From a bacterium (GTDB taxonomy: Bacteria > Spirochaetota > Spirochaetia > JABEVK01), in the NCBI GenBank assembly GCA_021781625.1, contig JAJXWL010000003.1, forward strand, positions 1-38,267: a stretch of 38,267 nt of DNA, given 5' to 3'. This document shows positions 22,623-29,216 of the stretch, one piece after another. Under the pieces are notes generated by a model. That model searched no databases, had not been told where the DNA came from, and saw only the letters and a program-made list of their open reading frames with translations. Positions within the stretch are counted from its first letter, which is position 1. The number at the start of each line of letters is the position of its first letter. Both the position numbers and the translations under genes were made by a program.

Positions 22623-23894
22623 ATGATTAACAATGCCAATAACGCCTGGGTGCTTTTAAGTGCAGCCCTTATTCTTTTTATGACAGTTCCCGCCTTGGGC
22701 TTGTTTTATGGGGGCTTGGTCAAGCGCAAAAACGTCTTGTCTGTTTTGATGCAAAGTTTTGCTAGCCTGATTGTGGTGAGTTTGCTTTGGGTGATTGTCG
22801 GGTACAGCTTGGCCTTTAGCCCCACAGAACTGATTCCCGGTGTTCTTGGGGATTTTCGATGGTTTTTCTTAAACGGTATCGGTCCCAATGACCCGAGCCC
22901 CTATACCGTTTCGGCTCCTCATGCCCCCGTAGCCCACCTGTCGTTTGTTCTGTTTCAGTGTATGTTTGCCGTCATCACGCCCGCTGTAGTCTCGGGAGCT
23001 TTGGCCGAAAGGATGAAATTTTCGTCTTTTTTAGCTTTCTCGGTAATTTGGCTTTTTGTTGTCTATATTCCGCTTGCCCACATGGCTTGGTCGCAGAATG
23101 GCCTCTTTGCCAAGATGGGGTTAATGGATTACGCGGGGGGAACGGTAGTCGAAATCAATTCAGGCTTTAGCGCATTGGCGGCGGCTCTTCTTTTGGGACG
23201 ACGTACCAACTTAAAACCTGTGCCTCCCCACAACCTCACTTTTACGTTGACTGGAGCAGCCATGCTTTGGTTTGGTTGGTTTGGATTTAATGCAGGAAGC
23301 GGCCTTGCTGCTGATGGTCTTGCCTCCAGTGCATTTTTAATGACGAATACGGCTGCGGCAGCAGCAGCGTTAGTTTGGGCCGGTTTAGATTGGATTTTGC
23401 AGAAGAAACCGACGATTCTCGGTGCCGCTTCGGGTGCTGTTGCAGGTCTTGTGGTCATCACACCAGCGGCAGGCTTTGTTTCTCTTCCTGGAGCGTTGCT
23501 GTTAGGCTTTGCCGCAGGCGCCGTGTGTTATGTCTTTGTTGTCGTGATTAAGAATAAGCTTGGTTACGATGATTCGTTGGATGCCTTTGGTGTTCATGGC
23601 ATTGCGGGTGTGCTGGGAACTGTCGGTACAGGGCTGTTTGCAGCTCCCTTTATTACCAAACCGTTTGGCATGAATAACGGTAACGGTTTCACGGGACTCT
23701 TTTTTGGAAATCCTTCTGCCTTAGGGGTGCAAGCTCTGGCAACCTTCACGGCAATGATATGGGCATTCGCTGGCACTTTTGTCATTTTTTTGGTTTTGAA
23801 AAAAACAATGGGTCTGAGAGTCACGCCCAAAGAAGAAGCTATTGGTTTGGATATTACTCAGCATAATGAACGAGCTTACACGGTAATCGAGTAA
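22623..23894 (+). CDS. amt: Ammonium transporter of the Amt/MEP/Rh family
   Basis: 423 residues with about eleven membrane helices. Signatures are GLFYGGLVKRKN, FQCMFAVITPAVVSGALAER with the gate Phe115, MDYAGGTVV with Asp169, GWFGFNAGSG and DAFGVHGIAGVLGT with the second pore His325. At the first twin-His position the sequence reads GGTVVEINS, so Glu177 replaces His. TGAGGA lies 6 nt before the ATG at 22623. Co-transcribed with glnB, most likely from the sigma-54 promoter. The family is certain; the effect of Glu177 on selectivity is inference. Confidence 0.96.
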   Translation: MINNANNAWVLLSAALILFMTVPALGLFYGGLVKRKNVLSVLMQSFASLIVVSLLWVIVGYSLAFSPTELIPGVLGDFRWFFLNGIGPNDPSPYTVSAPHAPVAHLSFVLFQCMFAVITPAVVSGALAERMKFSSFLAFSVIWLFVVYIPLAHMAWSQNGLFAKMGLMDYAGGTVVEINSGFSALAAALLLGRRTNLKPVPPHNLTFTLTGAAMLWFGWFGFNAGSGLAADGLASSAFLMTNTAAAAAALVWAGLDWILQKKPTILGAASGAVAGLVVITPAAGFVSLPGALLLGFAAGAVCYVFVVVIKNKLGYDDSLDAFGVHGIAGVLGTVGTGLFAAPFITKPFGMNNGNGFTGLFFGNPSALGVQALATFTAMIWAFAGTFVIFLVLKKTMGLRVTPKEEAIGLDITQHNERAYTVIE

Positions 23895-23919
23895 GTTTTC
23901 ACTGATTTCGCTACAGGCC

Positions 23920-23947
23920 TTGACCCGGGGCAGATCGTTTGCACAAT
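23920..23947 (+). promoter_or_regulatory. Putative leaderless promoter
   Basis: -35 TTGACC (23920-23925, 5/6) and -10 CACAAT (23942-23947, 4/6) are 16 nt apart. The start point would be about 23954-23955, exactly at the second in-frame ATG (23955) of the following gene, so the message would have no leader. Confidence 0.45.
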
Positions 23948-23954
23948 GGGGAGT

Positions 23955-25511
23955 ATGTCCCCTACAGAAGACCCCCGGGTAGAGGCCTTAACTCTGCCTC
24001 CCTTTGATCTGCTAACGGTTGAACAACGCTTAAAGTTGGCGAGCTTGTGCCATGCCGATCAGTGTCGGCCGGGGGATGGCGTTGCTTGGGAGGGTGAGCC
24101 TCAAGCGGAGCTTCTCGTCGTCGTTTCTGGACAACTTATCGAGGGTACTGGCAACTCCGTTAAGAGTTATCCCCAGGGCAGTCTTTTAGGGTCTTTACAA
24201 CCCGCGCCCTGGGAACAAACTCTAAGGGCGGAGGTTCCGACCTTGGTCATAAGGCTTCCCCAGGAAAATTTTTTCGCTTGGTTAAGGTCGCATTCTGTTT
24301 CTTCTTCGTTTCTGAAACAGATTCCAGGGTTGTCTTCTGCCATGCTAACCCATTTGTCACAACAGCTTTCGTCCAAAACCGCACTACTTACCGACGACGA
24401 ACACCCTTTGTTTGAGTTTAGAACCTCAGAGTGGGTGATTTTTGTTCGTCTTTTAGGTCCTTTAGGAGGGCTCTTGGCCTGTTTAGGAGCAGGACTTTGG
24501 AGTTTTTTTTGGGGGGGAAGGTTGGGCTGGGGAGGAATCTTGGCTGCGACAGTTCTGATTTTCTTTTGGGGCCTGGTGATCCTTGTCGGTGGCCAGTTAA
24601 ATCTCCTTTTGGTTACAAACCGCGCGGTAATTCTACGAACCTTTAGCTTTTCTCCTCTGAGAGTTCGTCATAATCGCATTCTGAGAGAGGAACTGAGGTC
24701 GTTGAAGGTTTTACGTTCTGGTTGGGCTTCGCGGCTATTTTCGGTCGTAACGGTTGAGTTGGCGACTGAGGGAAGTATAGAGCGTTTTCAGCAGGTTCCT
24801 GCAAACAAAGATCTGGATGAGTTTGTTGCCTATTGTCAACCGATAGTTGCTTCGGAGTTTGACAATCAAGATCTACGAGAAATTCTCGAAGAATCGGTCG
24901 GTGGGTTAGCGGTTCCCGAGAGGCTTTTTTGGGCGGTGGAACAGCAGGTTGAGCGGACCTACCGCAGGCATCCCGCCTATCTGGTGGCGCGCTTAGCCTC
25001 CGGGGTATTCTGGTTGTTGGTGATTACCGGTGTTGGTTTTTTAGGGGGCCTTTTATGGCCCAGAGACTTGGGCGTACTTGTTTTATTTCTAGCAATCGTT
25101 GCTGTTCTTCCTCTTGCGCAAATGCTCGGTCGTTTCTGGTCGTGGAAAGGTTCATTTTTAAAATTTTCAGGTTCACGAGTGATCTTTCATCAGCAGACCC
25201 CCTGGCGCTGGCACGAAACCAGCCAAGAGGCTCCATTAAATCAAATTCAAGAAGTTCGGGTGTTACAAGAATCTTGGTGGGAAATGCTCATGGATATCGG
25301 TACGCTTAACTTGTACTTTGGCGCCGAAGAACCTGTGATAGCGCAGGGCTTCCCGCACCCGGGACGCATTCAAGCCGAGTTGTTTCGCATGAAAGAGAAT
25401 TTAGGGCGCCAAGCCCGGCGTGCTGATCAAAAGCAACACTTTCAAGATATGGCGCGTCTTTTGAAGGTGTGGAAGCAGTTCTCTAAAGGTTCGCTTGATG
25501 ATAAGAAATGA
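23955..25511 (+). CDS. Membrane protein with cNMP-like domain and two PH-like domains
   Basis: About 518 residues. The N-terminal 130 residues resemble a cyclic-nucleotide-binding (CAP-type) beta roll (LTVEQRLKLASL to LLVVVSGQLIEG), but the phosphate cassette is degenerate: where the family has a GE..(7)..R.A signature it reads PQGSLLGSLQPAPWEQTL, lacking the Glu and Arg. Two membrane helices (near 165-212) precede a bPH2-like domain (near 215-300). Two more helices (near 335-375) precede a second PH-like domain (near 385-470). I recognise no named family. The start at 23955 follows the promoter position; 23946 is the alternative. It lies two genes from a convergent adenylate cyclase, so a cyclic-nucleotide link is possible, though the degenerate cassette argues against direct binding. 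Confidence 0.65.
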   Translation: MSPTEDPRVEALTLPPFDLLTVEQRLKLASLCHADQCRPGDGVAWEGEPQAELLVVVSGQLIEGTGNSVKSYPQGSLLGSLQPAPWEQTLRAEVPTLVIRLPQENFFAWLRSHSVSSSFLKQIPGLSSAMLTHLSQQLSSKTALLTDDEHPLFEFRTSEWVIFVRLLGPLGGLLACLGAGLWSFFWGGRLGWGGILAATVLIFFWGLVILVGGQLNLLLVTNRAVILRTFSFSPLRVRHNRILREELRSLKVLRSGWASRLFSVVTVELATEGSIERFQQVPANKDLDEFVAYCQPIVASEFDNQDLREILEESVGGLAVPERLFWAVEQQVERTYRRHPAYLVARLASGVFWLLVITGVGFLGGLLWPRDLGVLVLFLAIVAVLPLAQMLGRFWSWKGSFLKFSGSRVIFHQQTPWRWHETSQEAPLNQIQEVRVLQESWWEMLMDIGTLNLYFGAEEPVIAQGFPHPGRIQAELFRMKENLGRQARRADQKQHFQDMARLLKVWKQFSKGSLDDKK

Positions 25512-25523
25512 CGAGGAAGAATA

Positions 25524-25859
25524 ATGATCCAATTATTTGTCAGAAAAGCGTGCCGTGAAAGTCAAAAGGCCGAGAGGTGGTTGAAAGAACGAGGCATTCC
25601 TTTTTCTCGCTGTGACGTCGAGGTGAAATTTCCTTCACCTGCGGAACTCGAAAGTCTTGCTCGCGGTATTCAAGGGTGGGACAATCTAGTGGATAAAAAT
25701 TGTCCTGCGTGGAAAAAAGAAGGTATGGCCTGGAGGGTATTCGAGCCTCAGACAGAACTCGTTGAGTTCCCACAGTTGCTAAAAACTCCACTCTTGCGCG
25801 AAGGAAATCGAGCAATAGCGGGATTTGATCCCGCTATGTATCAAACGTTTTGTCTATGA
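25524..25859 (+). CDS. ArsC/Spx-family thioredoxin-fold protein
   Basis: 111 residues, the size of Spx and ArsC proteins. The opening MIQLFVRKACRESQKAERWLKERGIPF matches the family's CxxSxKA active-site helix with a single cysteine (Cys10), and the rest follows the fold, including the family-type segment LLREGNRAIAGFDP. No ars genes are nearby, so arsenate reduction is not implied; a regulatory or redox role is equally possible. GAGGAAG lies just before the ATG. A 10-bp hairpin lies inside the last codons. Confidence 0.78.
   Translation: MIQLFVRKACRESQKAERWLKERGIPFSRCDVEVKFPSPAELESLARGIQGWDNLVDKNCPAWKKEGMAWRVFEPQTELVEFPQLLKTPLLREGNRAIAGFDPAMYQTFCL
25815..25837. terminator. Coding-embedded 10-bp hairpin between convergent genes
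   Basis: ATAGCGGGAT (25815-25824) and ATCCCGCTAT (25828-25837) form a perfect 10-bp stem with a 3-nt loop inside the end of the ArsC-like gene, 22 nt before its stop. The convergent cyclase gene ends 9 nt further on. Neither strand has a strong U tract at once after the stem (a short TTTT lies at 25847 on plus), so it may act as a bidirectional 3' boundary rather than a classic terminator. Confidence 0.45.
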
Positions 25860-25867
25860 TCGCGATG

Positions 25868-26932
25868 CTAAACTACGCTGTACAGTTCTACAGGACCGTC
25901 GATGCCTTTTAAGTTAGCAGTACGACGGTAAATCTTTGATGAGTTTGACTCTGTCCAGGCCTTAAGGCGAGCTTTTACCGGTGCATCGTTAAGAATATCT
26001 CGACTGAAACAGATCATGTGGTTGTCAGCCACCCCTTGAATGCGGGCCGCTAGGTTGACGGTATTGCCAAAATAATCGACGCGATCGTTCAGGTTGACGA
26101 CAATGGCTGGGCCCACGTGTACACCCATTTTAATTTCGAGTCCACCGCCTAGCACCTCCCATTTTTCTTGTTGGAAGGCTTGAAAGGCCCCCAAGGCGGC
26201 ATTAATAGCATCGACAGGCTTAAGAAAGCTGGCCATGACAGCATCCCCAATAGTTTTGATCACAACGCCACGTTGTTGTTCAATGGCCGAAAATAAAATT
26301 TTAAAATGGTCGCGCACAATCCTGTACGAAGTGGCATCTCCATATTGAGAATACATTTGTGTTGAACCTTTGATGTCGGTGAACAGCAAAGTGATACGGC
26401 TTATTTCCAAACTTTCCTCTGTTGAGAGTACATCCTCCCCAAATAACTCATGGTACAGCGGGTTATTGATCATTTCGAGGCCAGACAAGAACTCTTGCGG
26501 TAAGGAGCTTTTTTGTTCTTTGAAGTTTTTGACCATCGCGTCAAAGGCTTGTTGTGAAAGCGTTTCGGGCAGGGGCAAAAGCCCTGGATGTACCGTAAAC
26601 GTTACCGCTACGTTGGTGTCGAGTGAATTGCGGAAGACCGCACTGCACAAAGGACATTGTTCGCTCGATTTCAATTCTTTAAAGTTATGCTTAAAACCTG
26701 GCATTCCTCCACAAACACGGCAGTAATAGGCCCAGTTGAGAGTGAAATGGCCTGCTAGGACGGCGCGCAGAAAGTAATCGGTCAACGTCGCCACGTCAAG
26801 CTTCACTTCTCTTGACAACTCCTTCAAATTCATGCGGAACAATTGCTCGTCACGTGCCTTATTGAGCCATTCGACTAAAACAGGGGGGGCATTGAGCCCC
26901 TGGGTAAGTTTTGTCCAATTGAGATTTGCCAT
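25868..26932 (-). CDS. Class III adenylate cyclase with N-terminal zinc-ribbon region
   Basis: 354 residues. The C-terminal half is a cyclase homology domain: metal-binding Asp186 (LLFTDIKGST) and Asp230 (TIGDAVMAS), adenine-specifying Lys226 and Asp286 (RVDYFGNTVNLAARIQG), and transition-state Asn293 and Arg297. These residues predict ATP, not GTP, as substrate. The N-terminal region (about 1-175) resembles DUF5939 found in front of some cyclases, with Cys71/Cys74 and Cys93/Cys96 likely holding zinc. It has no membrane helix. A ribosome site (AGGGGGA) precedes the ATG, and a TATATT -10 box lies at 26951-26956 on the minus strand. Its nearest neighbours are the ArsC-like gene and the cNMP-like membrane protein. 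Confidence 0.93.
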   Translation of the reverse strand: MANLNWTKLTQGLNAPPVLVEWLNKARDEQLFRMNLKELSREVKLDVATLTDYFLRAVLAGHFTLNWAYYCRVCGGMPGFKHNFKELKSSEQCPLCSAVFRNSLDTNVAVTFTVHPGLLPLPETLSQQAFDAMVKNFKEQKSSLPQEFLSGLEMINNPLYHELFGEDVLSTEESLEISRITLLFTDIKGSTQMYSQYGDATSYRIVRDHFKILFSAIEQQRGVVIKTIGDAVMASFLKPVDAINAALGAFQAFQQEKWEVLGGGLEIKMGVHVGPAIVVNLNDRVDYFGNTVNLAARIQGVADNHMICFSRDILNDAPVKARLKAWTESNSSKIYRRTANLKGIDGPVELYSVV

Positions 26933-26987
26933 TCATTCCCCCTACCTAGGAATATAGCATTACTTTAGTCAGATTTCCATGCGGGGG

Positions 26988-27016
26988 TTGGTGGGAATAC
27001 AAAGAAGTGCTAGGCT
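26988..27016 (+). promoter_or_regulatory. Putative leaderless promoter of avtA
   Basis: TTGGTG (26988-26993) and TAGGCT (27011-27016) are 17 nt apart, each a weak match. The predicted start point is near 27023, at the ATG of avtA (27024). No Shine-Dalgarno sequence lies before that ATG. The match is poor on its own, but the geometry repeats that at 11198, 23920 and 28295. Confidence 0.3.
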
Positions 27017-27023
27017 TTTCTGT

Positions 27024-28286
27024 ATGGAACTCTCACTATTTGGTCAGCGATTTACGCAAAAATCAGGCATTCTCGAGTTAATGGAGGATTTGGGAACAGC
27101 ACTCGGTGCGCCCCGTGATCTTGCCATGTTAGGGGGGGGCAACCCCGCTTCGATACCTGCGGTTAATCAAATTTGGAAAGATCGTCTAGAAGAGATCCTC
27201 AGAAGTGACGACGAACTCGAGGTCTTTCTTACCCAATACGACACACCCCAAGGTAAACTTACTTTTCTGCAAGCTCTGTCGGATTTTTTTAAAACACGGT
27301 TTGGTTGGAACGTAGGCCCAGAAAATATAGCGGTGACCAATGGCAGTCAAAATGCCTTTTTTTTGCTTTTCAACCTGTTTGCTGGTGAGTTCGCTTCGGG
27401 CCAAAAAAAGTCCATTCTGTTTCCTTTGGCCCCTGAATATATCGGCTATGCCGATCAGTCGTTGGGACATGATAGTTTTCGATCATGCCGACCTAAAATC
27501 GAAATCCTTTCCAAGCCTTATTTTAAATACTTTGTTGATTTTGAACATTTGTCTTTAGGTGCGCAAACTGGGGCTATTTGTGTTAGTCGCCCCACGAATC
27601 CGACGGGAAACGTTTTAACAAAAGAAGAAGTCGATCGACTTTCTGAGTTGTGTCAAAAGTCTGGCATCCCTCTGTTACTGGATAATGCGTATGGGACCCC
27701 CTTTCCAGGAATCTTGTTTGAAGACATTGAACCCTTTTGGAATGAAACAACCGTTTTGGTCTTAAGCCTCAGTAAACTGGGCTTACCCGCTGCTCGTACA
27801 GGAATTGTGGTGGCTCGTCCTGAAATCGTTGAGGCTGTGACCTCGGCAAACGCCATCTTGAATTTAGCTAACTCGGGAATGGGACAAACGTTGCTTTTAC
27901 CGCTACTTAAACAAGGGGCGTTGTACCAGATCAGTCAAACTCTGATCCGCCCCTTTTATCAAAATCTGAGAGATTTTGCTCTCAATAGTATTGCACAGAT
28001 CTTTGCCTCACGTTTTCCCTACCATATTCATCAACCTCAGGGTGCCTTATTTCTGTGGCTTTGGTTTCCAGAGCTTCCTGTGTCGACCCGCGAACTCTAT
28101 GAGCTGCTCAAAGCTCGCGGCGTGATTATCGTGCCTGGAGAGTACTTCTTTTTTGGCATGCCAGCAGAGGATGAACGTTGGAAGCACCGTCAAGAATGTG
28201 TACGGCTGAATTATGCCCGACCTGCTACAGAGCTCACTAAGGGTCTGCAACGAATAGCTGAAGTGGTCGAACAGTGCTATCGGTAA
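27024..28286 (+). CDS. avtA: Valine-pyruvate aminotransferase
   Basis: 420 residues, a PLP-dependent fold-type I aminotransferase close to E. coli AvtA along its length: MELSLFGQRFTQKSGILELM, MLGGGNPASIP, VTNGSQNAFFLLFNLFAG, SRPTNPTGNV, and the PLP lysine Lys251 in SLSKLGLPAARTG. It transfers the amino group between valine and pyruvate (alanine formation). A start further upstream (26979) is in frame but adds residues not in the family. No ribosome site is seen; it may be leaderless. No amino-acid biosynthesis cluster surrounds it. Confidence 0.93.
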   Translation: MELSLFGQRFTQKSGILELMEDLGTALGAPRDLAMLGGGNPASIPAVNQIWKDRLEEILRSDDELEVFLTQYDTPQGKLTFLQALSDFFKTRFGWNVGPENIAVTNGSQNAFFLLFNLFAGEFASGQKKSILFPLAPEYIGYADQSLGHDSFRSCRPKIEILSKPYFKYFVDFEHLSLGAQTGAICVSRPTNPTGNVLTKEEVDRLSELCQKSGIPLLLDNAYGTPFPGILFEDIEPFWNETTVLVLSLSKLGLPAARTGIVVARPEIVEAVTSANAILNLANSGMGQTLLLPLLKQGALYQISQTLIRPFYQNLRDFALNSIAQIFASRFPYHIHQPQGALFLWLWFPELPVSTRELYELLKARGVIIVPGEYFFFGMPAEDERWKHRQECVRLNYARPATELTKGLQRIAEVVEQCYR

Positions 28287-28294
28287 ACTTTTTG

Positions 28295-28323
28295 TTGTCA
28301 ACTGTGCGACGTTGCGCCATACT
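28295..28323 (+). promoter_or_regulatory. Putative leaderless promoter of the family-3 binding protein gene
   Basis: -35 TTGTCA (28295-28300, 5/6) and -10 CATACT (28318-28323, 4/6) are 17 nt apart, with the start point near 28330, exactly the ATG of the following gene. No ribosome site precedes that ATG. Confidence 0.55.
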
Positions 28324-28329
28324 GAGTCT

Positions 28330-29100
28330 ATGAAAAAGAGACTTTTTTTGGTGTTGTTTCTGGGTGTAGCGCCATTTTTGATGGCACAAAAGGCTCCCCT
28401 TGAAAAGCTTCACTTCTTAACGGAAGAGTTCCCCCCCTATAATTATATGGAAAAAGGTCAATTGGCGGGCAGTTCTCCCGAGATTCTTGCGGCTTTATTC
28501 CAACAACTCAAAGCACCTCAAACTCTTCAAGAGGTGAAAGTGTTACCCTGGGCTAGGGCGTATTCACAACTGGGGACCGATCCTTGGGCCTGTTTGTTCA
28601 GCACCACAAAAACCAAAGAACGTGAACCCCTGTTCCAATGGGTTGGTCCCATTTCTCCGGCCCGCAACGTGGTGATCACCCTAGCGTCAAAGCATTTGAC
28701 TTTGGCTCCAGGGGTTTCGTTGGCGCAGTCAAATTGGACCTTTGGTGCTGTTCGAGATGATGCCGGCGAACAATTGCTTATCGCTAATCACGTGCCTACG
28801 GCCCAAATCAGCTTGACGACCAATGCCCTACAGGCCCTTGAGATGCTCAATTCGGGAAGAATTGACGCCTTTGCTTACGATGAAAGTGTCATCGATTGGT
28901 TGGCGCGGTCTCGAGGATGGGATCCTTCTCGTTATCAGGTTACCGAAGTCTTAGAAACTGGCTACCATTATTTCGCTTTTAACCTCAAAGTCCCCGCTGA
29001 GGTCATTAAAGAATTTCAACAGGCCTTGGACCACCTTAAAACTACAGGTCAGTATCAACAGATCTTGAAGAAGTATGGGGTGATTTCTCCACACTCCTAA
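28330..29100 (+). CDS. Periplasmic solute-binding protein, family 3-like
   Basis: 256 residues. A Sec signal peptide (MKKRLFLVLFLGVAPFLMA, cut before Gln) without a lipobox is followed by the SBP family 3 pattern: LHFLTEEFPPYNYMEKGQLAGSSPEIL, VKVLPWARAY and a C-terminal helix ending QYQQILKKYG. The Trp-Ala-Arg motif occurs in amino-acid-like binding proteins. No permease or ATPase is near, so it may be an orphan receptor or feed a distant transporter. An in-frame start at 28312 would fall before the signal peptide and inside the predicted promoter. Preceded by avtA and followed by the giant surface-protein gene. Confidence 0.85.
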   Translation: MKKRLFLVLFLGVAPFLMAQKAPLEKLHFLTEEFPPYNYMEKGQLAGSSPEILAALFQQLKAPQTLQEVKVLPWARAYSQLGTDPWACLFSTTKTKEREPLFQWVGPISPARNVVITLASKHLTLAPGVSLAQSNWTFGAVRDDAGEQLLIANHVPTAQISLTTNALQALEMLNSGRIDAFAYDESVIDWLARSRGWDPSRYQVTEVLETGYHYFAFNLKVPAEVIKEFQQALDHLKTTGQYQQILKKYGVISPHS

Positions 29101-29155
29101 GTTTGGGATTGGTTGGCTGTAGACTTTTTGGAAAGAATAATAGAATTAAATTTCT

Positions 29156-29190
29156 CTTGAAGTTTTCAAGGGCTCGGTTTACCTTGAAAA
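29156..29190 (+). promoter_or_regulatory. Competing inverted repeats in the giant gene's leader
   Basis: CTTGAA (29156-29161) can pair with TTCAAG (29165-29170); the same TTCAAG sits within TTTTCAAGG (29163-29171), which can pair instead with CCTTGAAAA (29182-29190) over a 10-nt loop. The two stems exclude each other. They lie in the AT-rich 116-nt gap before the giant gene, 27 nt ahead of its ATG. No convincing promoter pair was found there. A riboregulatory switch or a protein operator with three half-sites are both possible. Confidence 0.4.
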
Positions 29191-29216
29191 TATACATGAT
29201 TTAAGGCCGGTATAAC

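Noticed and set aside
29184..29216. TTGAAA and TATAAC as a promoter for the giant gene
   Set aside because: The spacing is 21 nt and the start point would fall inside the gene.
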